Source: Lepisosteus oculatus
Taxonomy: Eukaryota > Chordata > Actinopteri > Semionotiformes > Lepisosteidae
NCBI RefSeq assembly: GCF_040954835.1
Contig: NC_090718.1
Location: 16,122,532-16,186,531 of the forward strand
DNA: 64,000 nt
Direction: 5' to 3'
Below, piece after piece: positions 20,091 through 31,690 of the stretch. How positions within the stretch are numbered: position 1 is the first letter of the stretch; each line of letters begins with the position of its first letter. The notes beneath the pieces are model-generated. The model was given only the letters and a program-made list of their open reading frames with translations, was not told the origin of the DNA and made no database searches. The position numbers and the translations under genes are program-made.

Positions 20091-23000
20091 GTTCTCCTGA
20101 GGAACACGATTGTGCTGTTCCATTACTGTCCTCAGTGTCATATTTATTTTTTATTGTTCTTCTACACACTTCAGGACTAATTCTGGTTGTTCATAGTGCA
20201 TGATTTAAAGTCCAGAACCTTGTTCATTGGTTGTGCTCGTTTGCATGTGAAACCTGCCTACTTGTGTCCATCTTTAATGAAACAAGAAGGCACAGCCAGG
20301 TCTTGACTTAGTTTTTATTGTGCTGATTTGTAGCCTCAGTCCTGCAGAACTAAGTAGAACAGTACAGGGGGAGAGCTGCTCCTTTCGGAATAACCTTCCC
20401 AGGATTTTACAGTGGCACAAGTAGGCAAACTTGTTTGAACAGGAATAATTGTCTTTTTGGGTGGTGCAGGCAGGCCATGATGGTGATTATCCAAGTTACT
20501 CTTGGAAATACTATGATGCCTTTTTTCAGACCCTTTGAATGCCTGTTTGTGCCAAAATGCTTTCCCACTGGTGTGTAGTCCTGATGGTCCCAGGAGGTCA
20601 GTGAGCATAGTACCTTCTGTTCCAGAGATGATACCTTCAAGTTTAAAGACAAAACTGCAGTTAAAACTCTTATCTAACTTTCACACTCTTGATAATTCAA
20701 TTGGACTTGTAAACATATTTTTCTTGTAACCTTGTATAACACACCTTAAGACTGAGTACCACCTACAGTGGTAGCATGTTTATTGGTTTTAAACATGTCT
20801 AGGGGATCAAGGCTGAGGAGAAGGAAGAGTTGAGGGGTGGATAAACACCAGATAAACTGGGAGTGTTTGTTACAGATTTCACAGGAATTTTACTGCATTA
20901 CCTCCAAACAACAAGGCAAAAATGTCCTACAATATTCTGTCATCTTACTAGTTATAGATCCTTCTGCATGAGCTAATGCCTTCTGGTTTTACCATGGTAT
21001 AGCAGGATGTGTGAATGAAGCATCCAGCTGTATTACTACTGCCCTACTGCCCAGGGTTCTCAGTAAAGTCTCACCCCAGTCACTTTGAGCAGAAGTGAAG
21101 CCTCTGGAACCTCAAATTTTGGACAATCACTTCAATTTTTTTAAATCAGTTTCTGCATAGTCCAAGTCTAGCAATTATAATTTGGACCTTATTAACAACA
21201 GTAATTTCTTTAGCCAGTCCTAGTGCTCATTAAGAGATTTGTCTTATGGTTGAGTAGGCAGTGAGGATCATGATAGCTCACTCAATACTCTTCTTCCACT
21301 GTTCATTCTGGTTTACTTGTGAGTCTGTTGGTTGAGACCTGCTAATTTTATTGGATGGTTTACATTGACATAAGAATGAAATGTGCCTGCACTAGAGGAG
21401 CCCTAGGGTCCTAGAGGATGAAGGCTGCCTCCCAACGTAGATTGGAAACTCAGGCAAGAGAACCAGCAGAAAATAGGCCAGAGCTCCAGGGCTAAGGCCA
21501 GGAACCACAGTGCAGACTGGAGTGCAGGTTTGGAACTGGGAGCTGTAGTGCAGAGTGAAGGCCTGGAGAAAGAGCAAACTGGAACAGGAGATGCAGTGTA
21601 GAGTGATATTGCCAAGTTAAAATTGAACCCAGGCTTGAATACGTGAGGAACTCTGTTGTACCTTAATTTTACAGTCATCCACTTTTGAATATTTTGTTTG
21701 CTTTTTACATAAGCTATCGTACATAATATTTTTAATTAAGCTTTAATGCAAACACACTCTTTAATTGTATGTTTAAAATTCACGATATGTATAAATACAT
21801 TACTTCTCTCTGAAAAAAGGTAACCTACTTACATCTAGCATTTTCAAATTTCATGGTGCAAAACCTACTGCTATCAGAAAACAACTTAAACTTGATAGGT
21901 TAGTCTAGTCATGAACATTCTGAGCAAAACCATTTCTCCTGTATTTTAAGGAAGGTTGTGTGGGACTGGGCAAAAGAGAACAGTGGAAGAAGGTACATTT
22001 TAATATGTAAGTGGAGTTGAGTATTTTTTCCCCCAACTGCTTTCTCATACTTTTTTGTACTCTGAAGACAAACATTTGAGGTAAAGCAGTTGCCACATTG
22101 TCAACGATTGGTTGAGCTCTGTGGGCTTTGCCCTAGCTTTTGAAATCACTTCCACAAAAAAAATCACTTTTCTTCCACCCAATAGGTACAGGAGATCTAA
22201 ATTAAACTGCAGTAATTAAACTGGGTCTCAATTCCTCCTTACTGATGTCAGCCTTCATTGAGGTGCACATGTGAAGCTGCTACAGATCCAGAAGACAATA
22301 TTGATCTTGGCCACCTTGTGGATTTTGTAAAGAGTAGTGAGATTCTGGTAAGGTCAGACTGGAAAGGCAATGGAAAAGCTTCTTTTCTAAAACAGTCAGT
22401 TAACTGTATAAACAAAACAAACATTTAACCAATGATACGGTTACCATTTTAAAGGACTGGTGGCTTGTAGCATGCATAGGCAGACAGTTAAACTCCAGAT
22501 TATATCCTGAGAAGACATGGGTGTGAACTTCTACTTGTGACACTTTATATCTCATCTGGCACCGCCACCACATGCTGGTTGTAGTTGCAGGTAGTAGGTA
22601 TGTATTACTAGTACCACAGCAGCTAAAAATTCATGTTTTAAACTAGTAAGTGCTTGAGGAGGAAGCTGTCCACATTTGTTGGTTGTATAGGAACAAGAAA
22701 GAGTTAATTGCAAAGTGAACAATAGATTGGTTTCCACTGCTGAGCCTTAAAACTGGAAGATAATTTTAATATTGCCTATAGAGCACTATTCCAGTAGGAA
22801 TGTGTCCAGCGTTCACCTCCACTTCCCCCCCAGTTTAATTGCAGTACTGAGCCCTTGGATTAACACTTGCAGTGTTACATGCTGCACCCAAGTAAGATGG
22901 TAAGATTTATAACTTTTATAAACCTAGAATAGTACACTTGCCTATGGAAAAAAAGACAATAGTAACAGATTAAAAAACTACACCATTGATGAATCAATCA

Positions 23001-23640
23001 CTTAAAATGCCATTATAGTTCAAAACTTGGCACAAACTAGTATGTGTTGTAAACTGTATGACAGTTATAACCTGTGCAGTTGAATCTGTGATTCAGGGAA
23101 ACTAGTACATTTACTCACCTTTTCCATGCTCTACACGAGATGCAAGTGTTACTAAAGAACAGTGTGCACCAGGAAGAAAGCTCTGCATCACGTTTTGCAA
23201 AAATGACAGAAGCACTGAAGATGAACCACCTCCCAGGGTTTGATGCTGTACATGAGGTAAGGAAAAGGGATACTATTGATGGGCCATTTGAAGTTTAGTA
23301 GTCAAAGCCATAGTCTATCCTTCTCAAGGGTAGAGGTACACAGCTTTTGTGTAATCACATAAGCATATTACCCAGCCCTTTATTGAAAGAACCCAAGGCG
23401 TCTGCCTCCGTGATGTGGCTAAGCACTGTTTGGGACTCCCACAATGGCAGGAGTACAGCACCTCCTGTTCCCAGGATCACACTTCACAGGGGTCCACAGG
23501 TCCTCCTTCCCAAACCCTGGTTCATTCCAGCTGGGAAATGAAGGACAAGGACAGCAGCTCTGGTTAACACTGCTCATTAGGTGCCAATTCTTAAAAAAAC
23601 ATGGAAAACCTGAAGAGTAAGTTTGTCGGGCCAAGACGGG
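20091..23640. other. 3.5 kb with no supported gene
   Basis: No recognised coding similarity, RNA gene or clear mobile element. Short frames (60-90 codons, mostly minus strand) do not share motifs. Around 21,470-21,600 a loosely repeated line with GGAACTGGGAGCTGTAGTGC and GGAACAGGAGATGCAGTGTA suggests weak internal repetition. Confidence 0.4.
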
Positions 23641-23650
23641 GTATCTATGC

Positions 23651-23846
23651 TCTATAGCAGTAGTTCCAAGTCTTGGTGACCTGCGCACCTTTGGGACTTT
23701 ATTTAACTTACAATATATTACTTTAAATCTCCAACATGAGTAAGAACAGGGAACAAACCAAAGTCAATGAAGGGTTTGATTGTGTAACTAAGGGCTGAGC
23801 TGAAACAAGGTCACCAGGAACAGGATTGGGAACCACTTCTCTAGAG
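23651..23846. mobile_element. Short nonautonomous hAT-like element
   Basis: The left end reads CAGTAGTTCCAAGTC and the right end, read on the other strand, AAGTGGTTCCCAATC, similar to the CAGTGGTTCTCAA-type ends of hAT/Charlie elements. The 8-bp flanks are CTCTATAG and CTCTAGAG, one mismatch apart, matching the 8-bp duplication of hAT insertions. No transposase is present. The total of about 180 bp fits a MITE-like remnant. Confidence 0.6.
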
Positions 23847-24164
23847 TTAAGAGCCACTGGAATTGTTTCCCAAGATTCAGAAAAAGTTATTTTCAATAAA
23901 CTGGGAAACCCTCACTTTGGTGGGAAGGTGGAAAGTGTCATAGCTTAACAGAAGGATTCCACATGAAGGAAAATGGACACTGCTACAGTGTACCTACCCA
24001 GCTCACAGTATCCTGACCTTTCCATCAGGAACAGGCACTCCAGTCAGTTTACTAGAACCAGCCAAGTGAACGAATCTAAGAGCCCCCACTCATTAAAAAA
24101 GTCAACTAGAGAAAAACAGCACTTGACAAAGAGGCTTGTCCCAAAAACAGCCAGATGTCACCAC

Positions 24165-24245
24165 TTTATAAATGCGGAATGAACACAGGAGCAGTGACTT
24201 TTTACACCTTAAGCTGGGCTGGCACCTCCACAAGAAACCTGAGTA
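24165..24245 (-). promoter_or_regulatory. Minus-strand TATA-type promoter module, degraded copy
   Basis: On the minus strand it reads GGAGGTGCCAGCCCAGCTTA, then GGTGTAAAAAGTCACTGCTC and CTGTGTTCATTC. It is a relative of the modules at 25.75 and 45.43 kb, with a weakened TATA (TGTAAAAA) and no GTGAGT donor in place. Confidence 0.4.
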
Positions 24246-24284
24246 AAACCAGTTTTCCAAGCAAAAAAAAAAGCCAAAATCAAT

Positions 24285-24398
24285 TGGAAACAAAAAGAAG
24301 GCTTCACAGTTGAAATGTGTTTTCTTTCTTCTCTTTTCAGCATGGAATATGCATATTACTTGTTCCTTTGCAGACTGCGCATGCTGATGCAGGTACCC
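24285..24398 (+). mobile_element. Inverted terminal fragment of a Penelope-like element
   Basis: This segment is an inverted, diverged copy of 24,415-24,530: TTACTTGTTCCTTTGCAG here mirrors CTGCAAAGGAACAAGTAA, and AGGCTTCACAGTTGAAATGT mirrors the tail-side box that reads AACGTTTCGGCCGTGGAGCC in the main element. Penelope-like elements often carry a short inverted terminal copy at one end. It could instead be an older independent insertion. Confidence 0.65.
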
Positions 24399-24414
24399 AC
24401 CTACAATATCAATA

Positions 24415-25375
24415 GTAGTTCAGGTGGGTAGCTGCGTCAGCATGCGTAGGCTGCAAAGGAACAAGTAATAGGTTTATTCCATGCTGAAAAAAAGAAGAAA
24501 GAGAACACAACGTTTCGGCCGTGGAGCCTTCTTCAGGTGTGAGAGAGACAGGGCAGTAGGCAAAGGTAAAGTAGCTGGAGAACAAAGGTTGGGAGGGAGG
24601 AGGAGTGAGAGGCGGGAGCAGGGGACAGAAAGAGAGGCCAATCAAGAGGTGTGAAGTCAGAATGGGTGCAGAGAGGTGTGAAATGAAACTTCCAATGAAT
24701 GGAGAAAATTTAAAAGAACAGTAATCTGTCGTTAAGGGAAGGGAGAATGTGTGATCCTAACTGCAGAATAATTTTAGTTTCGGTGGTCTTTCTGATGTAT
24801 GAGTTCGGAAAACCGTCTTTGAGAACACAGACGGAGAGATTAGTGTGGTCGTGGCCGTCAGAGGTGAAATGAGAAACAATGGGCTTGGAGAGATCTTTAA
24901 TCTTCACAGCCCTGACGTGTTCTCTGAAGCGGTCTCCGAGTCTCCTTCCTGTTTCACCAATGTAGATGGCTGGGCATTTACTGCAAGAGATACAGTAAAT
25001 AAGGTTGCTGGAGGTACAAGATGCTGTCTGGGTGATCCGGAATTGTCCTGAGGGGCCTTGAATGAGTGTGGTGGTGGCTGTGTACTTGCAGGTGATACAG
25101 CGAGCTCTGTTGCAAGGGAAAGTGCCTGGTGTGGATGGTTGTTGAGGGCGGTCAAGGGAGCTGTGAACAAGGAGGTTACGCAGATTAGGTGGTCGGCGAT
25201 ATGAGATGATAGGGCGATCAGAAAAGAGGGCCCCAATGGAGGGATCATCCTGTAGGATGGAAAAATTCTGGTTAATGGTCCTGGGGATAGGAAGTGTGTT
25301 AGGGTGGTAAGGAAGCACCAAGGGAATGCGGTTGTTACGGCGGGAGTTCCTGATCGGGTTGATGGTCCGGGGGGT
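24415..25375 (-). mobile_element. Penelope-like retroelement, 3' part, with 15-bp target duplication
   Basis: The minus-strand frame at 24,710-25,387 encodes a GIY-YIG endonuclease, the hallmark of Penelope-like elements: YCISCSKCPAIYIGETGRRL (the YI...YIG pair), then DRFREHVRAVK and PIVSHFTSDGHDHTN. A CxxC pair (RARCITCKYT) precedes it, as in the family. The reverse transcriptase is missing, so it is 5'-truncated. The 3'UTR (lower coordinates) contains AACACAACGTTTCGGCCGTG, a typical tail box. TACAATATCAATAGT at 24,400-24,414 and again at 25,376-25,390 flanks the element. The GIY-YIG domain is uninterrupted but cannot act without the RT. Confidence 0.88.
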
Positions 25376-25704
25376 GTACAATATCAATAGTCCACCAGAA
25401 ATGGCTTCATGCAGCTCAGATGCTTTCTACCAGGTAATCAAGAAAAGTATACTAGTTATATTTTACCTATGAAATATAATTATTATACTATTATAGGAAT
25501 GCAAACTAAATGGTCATAATCAAGTGTTTGATAAAACAACCTTGTAAAAACTCATTTAAATCAATATTTAGCAACAATACAAACACTTGCTGCTCCAGTC
25601 CAGGAGTGGTAGTCCCCTTTAACCCGGGAAAGTGAAAAGCCAACTAGTTTAGCCCTGTAAACGTAAAGCAAATCTCAAGAACATATTCTACCCCACAGAG
25701 CAGC

Positions 25705-25805
25705 CTGTACTCACCCCTGTTCTGAACCACTGAATGGAAACAGGAGCAAAGGGAGTCCTCTGTTTTATACCCTGAGCAGGGCTGGCACCTCCCCCTTGGA
25801 ATGTA
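25705..25805 (-). promoter_or_regulatory. Minus-strand TATA promoter with short exon 1 and donor
   Basis: On the minus strand, GGGGGAGGTGCCAGCCCTGC is followed by GGGTATAAAACAGAGGACTC (TATA box at 25,772-25,780) and CTGTTTCCATTCAGTGGTTC, then a splice donor GGTGAGT at 25,708-25,714. TATA to donor is about 60 bp, so exon 1 would be 30-40 nt. The same order recurs at 45.43 kb and, degraded, at 24.2 kb. Transcription is inferred. Confidence 0.55.
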
Positions 25806-25894
25806 GCAAAAACAGAGGAGCAAAGCATCCACAGGTGACAGTCGTAGTGGCTGTGAAACAGGTTTAACCCACAGTTAAAAGGGGTGTTCCTTAA

Positions 25895-25980
25895 TGTCTT
25901 TTTATAGGACCATACATGTGAATAAGGATTTAATTGTACTTGTGTATATAACAAATAAACTGAACTGAATAAAAAAACAG
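25895..25980 (+). mobile_element. LINE 3' tail remnant
   Basis: TTGTACTTGTGTATATAACA followed by AATAAACTGAACTGAATAAA resembles the 3' tail of several fish LINEs. Nothing coding is left. Confidence 0.3.
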
Positions 25981-26489
25981 CCTTGTAAACACACACATAT
26001 GTAGGAGAGATGAGTTTCTAGTCATCTGCAGATATAAATGTGAAATTTAAGAGCCCAACCATTACTTATTGTACTCCCACCATGTTCATTTGTCATATAA
26101 ATTAACTTTTTTAATTAATGTTTTTTTTTTTCCTCAGGAGTGTAGGAGTGTTATTTTTTCTTGTGTTTTTTTTCTGTGTGATTAGTGATGGTTTTGACCA
26201 AATAAAATTTTATGTTAAGTTAATATCAAGGTTGCAGTTATGTTTTGTTACACAACCAAACATGTTGTGTTTATATATGTGATATACAGTGTGGATATAT
26301 ATACACTTTGAACATTTGAAATTATATTAAGGACATTTTAAGGATCTTGAATAATTTGCAGTTTGGCTTCAAGTCACTTTTCACCATTTATGAGTGAAAT
26401 TTGAAGGGATAAAAAGGTGGTTTAATCACTAAGAAACTGCAACTAATTTAATAACAGGAGCAGGGTGCTATTTAACAAGTGTTCTTGGT

Positions 26490-26760
26490 AGTCATTTGGA
26501 AATTAATTTGGCTTTGGGATGAGAGATCAATAGGTTAGCTGGCTAATGCTTGTTTGGTCGTTGGAAGCAGGTGTGTGTTGTATTAGGAGCGGTGGGGGTT
26601 TGGTAGTGGCCCTTTGAGGAGCCGTTGGGATTGGCCCCTGGTGAATTAGCTACAGCCGTGAGGTCATCGTGAGGCTTATAACAAGGCAGCCCAGGTGGGT
26701 GGGTGTCTGGCTCTCTTTGTCTCTTACTACAGCAGGTTAAAGAGAGGCTTTATGTTATTA
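26490..26760 (+). promoter_or_regulatory. Plus-strand TATA-type promoter module, copy 1
   Basis: The upstream line GCTGGCTAATGCTTGTTTGG is shared with the 48-kb copies. GGGATTGGCCCCTGG holds an inverted CCAAT box. GGCTTATAACAAGGCAGCCC contains the TATA-like box near 26,675. An exon-1-like stretch ends in CTACAGCAGGTTAAAG; the same place at 31.67 kb reads CTGCAGCAGGTGAAG. Confidence 0.5.
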
Positions 26761-28506
26761 GAGTGGTGGTTGTTAGTTTTTAATGTCATTATTATATAAG
26801 GTAAATTATTTTGCTATGCTTTTTTTAACCAGGAGTTGTTGAAGAATTGTAAAGCTTTTGCAAAGATGTGTTTTTAAAAATTTTAAGAAGTGTCAATACT
26901 TGAGAGTATGGAGTGAAGTTAAGATTAGTGTGAAGTCTCTATTTGCTTTTGGTTTAGACAATTTTTAGTTTTCCCCAACACTTATACATTTTGTTTTAGT
27001 GTATAAAACTCTTGTTGGTAAATACTGTGATCTCTTCTCTAGAGCTCAAACCGGCAACAGGAAAGGCTTTATATCCTGACTTGACAGTTTCACTGGGACA
27101 TCAGGGAAGACCCTTCTCTGTCCAACATGCTGGTGTTCCAGTCTCTGCTGGACTGTAGGAAACTGGAGATGCAGGTCAGTGCGGGGTGAGCTCTTAAGGC
27201 TGGGAGAAGTCTGTATGGCACTTGTTCTGGTCCCCTCTCTGTGGCAGTGGGGTGGCCATCAGTGTTTTGCTGCCCTTGTCTCCTTCAGGTGCTGTTCTGA
27301 GAGGCAGATGGTGACAATGAGCACATTCACTTGAGAGAGGATGCTGGTGGAGTTTCCAGATGAGATTTTGTTGGAACGGTGTGTGGAAACTGCACAGACC
27401 AGCTTTTTATAAGGCTGTTCAGCAGTGGTTCTGATTGTCTGAGTTAAACTACACTGCAGTACTCAGAGCTTCTCAATGCACAGTATGGAGACACCGCTTG
27501 GAGAATTGTTCAGAGGAAGCTCACTGGCTGGATAAAAGGATACCCACTGTGTGACCTGTTGATGCCCACCTGTGCATATTGAAGTCTTGTGGTTTTAACA
27601 GTGGAAGGTGAAGAGGTGCTGCAAGCAATCCTTGAATATTCTGGATGCCCATGGATCTTGAGCAGTTGTAAAGGTAGTGTCTAGGAGGAGGTGAGTTTCA
27701 CTCTTGTATCCTGTTTTTTTTATTTATTTATTTTTACCCTTAAGAATTGGCTTAGTTTTGGAAGACTTCTGGTGATTTTTCTATCATGTTTGAGTGTTGG
27801 TTTAATTCGAGCTGTAGGTTTTCTTATCTTCTGGGTGCTGTACTATATACTGACATGTATAGTACTAAACTGGTACTGGGAGTAAAAATTCTTACTGTTT
27901 CAAAGTGAAGAGGATCAAATCTAAATCTCTACTTCAGGTTCTGCTGTTGGAAGGGTTGACCAGGCCTTTGCTCCTAGAGGGATGACCTTTATTTGCCAGG
28001 AATGTGCAGATGTGGTACACTGTAGACTGGGTGCTTTCTCTTCAGTGAAGATCTGCTTGAGGAGTTCTTAGTTACTAAACCAAGACAACAGCTGTTAGGG
28101 GACCCTGTCAGAGCTGCTCAGTGAGTTCTCTACCACCCAGGAGTAGAGACCGGGGTGACTGTGTGTGGGGCAGCTCTGGGCTTGACATTGCTTGATCCTC
28201 ACTCAAAGGTAGGAGTGGCTTTCTGTTCTGACTGCCACTCTGCACACCAGCCTTGGGGTGGCTGTTTCTAGGAGCACCTGAGCCACCTGGCTGGTTGAGC
28301 TATAACTGACTGTTCCAGGCAGGAGGGGTCTCTGATTTTACAGCCTTTGTTTAGTTGTAGTTGCTGGGGTTCTTTGTGTCTTCTAACTTAAATGAAGTGG
28401 TAAATTAGGAATGGAAGTCCAATACTGAAAGTGTTGTGCAAGCACAGGGAAAGATCTGGCTAAATTATTTTGCTAAGGGTACCAGTGGAAAATGGAGATT
28501 CACAGT

Positions 28507-28553
28507 ATGTGAGATTTATTTCATGGGTGCACACATGTAAATAAATCTAACAT
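28507..28553 (+). ncRNA. Conserved hairpin, type A, copy 1
   Basis: Stem arms 28,507-28,525 and 28,534-28,553 enclose the loop GGTGCACA. The core is GATTTATTTCATG against CATGTAAATAAATC with a single bulged T. The lower stem has one G/A mismatch, which is a regular A-T pair in the copy at 34.8 kb. The RNA reading is inferred from covariation among copies. No known RNA family was recognised. Confidence 0.5.
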
Positions 28554-30531
28554 TGACTTTAATTCTGAACTGAATTAAATTTAAAAAATGGGGAAACCTA
28601 TGCTCCAGTCTAGTGTAAGGTGGACTTCCTGATTTAGCCCAGTGAGGCTGTATTTTTCCCCATTATCTGCACTAAAAGCCATGCTGTCAGAGGTTTAGTG
28701 CAGAAAGGGGAGGTATGAGTTTCTAGGTGACTGAAGTGGTATGTATTCTCTTGTGAGAAGGGAGAGAGCAGTATGGAAACTTACTTGTGCTGGAGGACTT
28801 CATTGTTTGTGCTCCTGTTTAAACTGGCTTTATACTGCATATTTTTCCCTTGGCTCCTGTGTATTGACCTGTGACCATACAAGATACTATGGTAGTAAGC
28901 TATTTCTATTTTTACACCTCTTAGAACACTTGAATGACTTGATTAGGGAATGTTAAGCTTAGTTTTACCAATGGCTTGTTCTGCATATGTACAAGCTGTA
29001 ATCTCCCTAATGGTATAGAGCATGCTGTAGCTGGAAGGCTGAAATCAACTTTAAGTGTTAAAACTCAAACCGTTCCCCTCTTATGGAGCTCCAGTCAAGG
29101 CTGCTGCTGTTGGTACTGAAGATTGTTAGTGTTTTTGGTTTTGTACTGCTGTGGAACCTAATTATTTTTTTTGGGGGGGGGGACTTTTTGCTCTTTTTGT
29201 AGTAAATGCAAACTTACTGCACCTCTTTCATTGTGTGTTGAGGCATTTTCTTAAAGCATTGTCCACCACTATTTGTTTGGGTATACAACATTGAAATGTC
29301 TGTCAATTCTCTGTACTGTAAACTTGTTACTGTTTATGTAGAAGTACTGGTAGTTTTATTTAGGTGTGCATTAGATGTACTTGTATGTACCCTATGTCCA
29401 GATGGGAAAAATATCTTCCATTAACTATTTTTCCCCTTTACTTTAGGAATGTTAGTCTTCTGTAAATTGACCTAAAGATCTGAGTATTTGTGTGGCACGG
29501 GGAAGCAAGTTGAAGAATTCTAATCTCTTGCCTCAGAAGCTTGCAAGCTAATGTCAAGGAAGAGAAGCAAGGGCATCTATGTCCTGGGTGAGCAGGACAA
29601 GGATTTGTTTTTTTTTTTCTTTCAGCCAGTAAGGATCCAGCATTGAGGGTTAGGATCCGTGATCCATCGGGATTGGGGTGGAGTTGAGTTGGATGCACTG
29701 AATTTGATTCATTGTTGTTTTTGTTGTTTGGTGCTACATGTTTATTCTAGTGAGCTGTTGACAACCATTAATGAATATTGCAAAAGGATCCAGTTTCCCT
29801 GGACGTCTGCCGTGTCAAAGGAAGAATGTTGAGGAAGCGGAAGGCTGTGTCTATTTCAGCTATTGCCTGAATCCCTGACCTTGGCTGCTCTGTGATGGGC
29901 AGTTTGCAGGAAATACTGGTCAGTAATCCAGTCAGCCAGAGTCTTTAATGCTGATCCAATTATTGCTCTTAACTCAAGTGCACTCTTGTGGCCAAGGTAA
30001 AGGTGAGTTTGAAGGTACATAGAGGGGAGGTGTAGGTCAAGATCTTTTGGTCTGGATTGTTAATTGATTTTAGTACAATGATCAGTGTTCCCCAATCCCT
30101 GGCAAGATTAATCCACAGTGTGGAGAAACAAGATTGGTGAATCCTGTTCAGAGGGAGCTCACTGGCTGGCTAAAAGGATACCAGCTTTGTGACCTGTTGT
30201 CCATTTGTGAGTATGGAAGTCCTGTGCTTTGAACAGTGGGGAAAGTGAAGAGGTGTAAGCTGTCCTCAAGTTTCCTGGATGCCCATGGATCTTGGAGGAG
30301 ATGGAAGGGTAGTGTCTAGAAAGACACTGTGCCTGGAGACAAGGTTGGTTTCACTCACCCAACCCCCCCTCTTGGATATCTTCTGGTGGCAAATGACATG
30401 GTTTTTAATGTGTTAAACCTTTTTGGCTTTCTTTCTGGGTTTGTTCCCTGCTTGGTTGAAGCTCTCCTACACAGTCATGCACTGGACTGGCTGCCATTCT
30501 GACTCAAAGACTGAATTACTGCATTGTATGT

Positions 30532-30567
30532 GATTTTATTTCATGGGTGCACACATGTAAGTAAATC
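30532..30567 (+). ncRNA. Conserved hairpin, type B, copy 1
   Basis: The loop and upper stem CATGGGTGCACACATGTA are identical to the other copies. One A has become G on the 3' side (AAGTAAATC), leaving a U-G wobble, and an extra T is inserted in the 5' arm. It sits in context B, after CTGGCTGCCATTCTGACTC. Confidence 0.45.
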
Positions 30568-31499
30568 CCATTGGATACACTGCAGTACAACTGTGACTTG
30601 GCACACTGCAGACTCCTTACTGGTTGAGGCTCTGAGGAGATGGCATGTCAGCCAGGTTCTCTTGATGGGTGTTGGCACAGGAACTGCTCTCTTCAAGGGA
30701 GAGGAACTGCACTGGATCTTTTCCTTGTGGAAAGAGCCCTGGACTGGGGGGTTTTCTCTGCTCTCTACATTGTTTCCCTGTTAGCTTGTCCTGGGCAGGT
30801 GCTATACTGAACATTTTGCAAGTTCAGCGCAATCCTGGATTTGGGGTTGAGCTTCCTTTAGTATTTCTGAAAAGTGCAGAGGACTTGGACTAAATCCTTC
30901 TCTCCATTTCAGGATCTCTGCTGTCAGAAGGGACGAGCAGGCCTTGGGTCCAGAAGGACTTAGTGTGACAACATGCAGGGGTGTCAGTTGTACTTATCTG
31001 TGATGGAGTCTAAGAGTGGAATCTGTTACTCTGTACCCATATAGTGGTAGGAGATGTGAGCTTAAGGCGAATGGACACCTCCTGCTTGAATCTTTTGGTT
31101 TTACATGCATTGTATCAGTTTAAAACTAGTTTGAATCAAGTGGGTAGTGCTGTGCTTGCTCCAGATAAGGAATTTTTCAGACTTAAGACCTCTGCCTTAG
31201 TCTCTTGCTCAACAGTTTCCATGCTAGTTCTTGGGGACCATAAAGTGCTGCATGTAATTAAGTCATATGCAAAGAATTGTCTGGACTGGTTAATATTTCT
31301 GCTTTACTTCAAGTATGTTTCAGATATCATACCTTTCTCTAGTCTTCCCAAGCTGAACACATGGTTAAGTAATTTTGTTCCTCCAGTCTTGTCTTTTTTT
31401 AAATAAAGGTTAATTTCCTTTTTAGTTTGAGATAACTAATGGATTAATAGTGGTGGGAAAGTTCTCTATGGTTGATTGTAATCCATTAATTATCCAAAT

Positions 31500-31690
31500 C
31501 TCATCTGATTAACAGATGAGGTGGTAAGTGCTAGTTTAGTCATTGGAAGCAGTTGTGTTGAATTGGAAACAGTGGAGGTGGGACACTGAGCACAGGTTGG
31601 GATTGGCTCCTGTTAATCGCCCTGAGGAGTTTTATAAGGCAGCCCTGGAGCCAGTGTGTTCCCAGCTGCAGCAGGTGAAGACGCTCCTGT
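31500..31690 (+). promoter_or_regulatory. Plus-strand TATA-type promoter module, copy 2
   Basis: This is the best-formed copy. It has TTTAGTCATTGGAAGCAG, then GGGATTGGCTCC (inverted CCAAT, 31,599-31,610), GAGTTTTATAAGGCAGCCC (TATA near 31,630) and an exon-1-like stretch ending CTGCAGCAG before GTGAAG. CCAAT-to-TATA spacing is about 25 bp. Confidence 0.55.

Noticed and set aside
19868..20180. C-terminal half of the 255-codon frame as part of a protein
   Set aside because: It is LINE 3'UTR and the TATC microsatellite tail read through; only about the first 130 codons match LINE protein.
24710..25387. Functional GIY-YIG host nuclease gene
   Set aside because: The sequence has the Penelope-like element tail, target duplication and inverted terminal copy; it is a 5'-truncated retroelement.
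28507..28553. Calling the hairpin a microRNA precursor
   Set aside because: At 36-47 nt with an 8-nt loop it is shorter than a usual animal pre-miRNA, and the invariant part is the loop rather than one arm.
28507..28553. Iron-responsive element, SECIS or histone 3' stem-loop
   Set aside because: The loop GGTGCACA and the 3'-side bulge do not match the CAGUGN loop, SECIS AUGA/GA core or histone stem-loop consensus.
31044..31406. 120-codon plus-strand frame in the repeat array
   Set aside because: It is not preserved in other units of the array and has no recognised motif; AT-rich chance frame.
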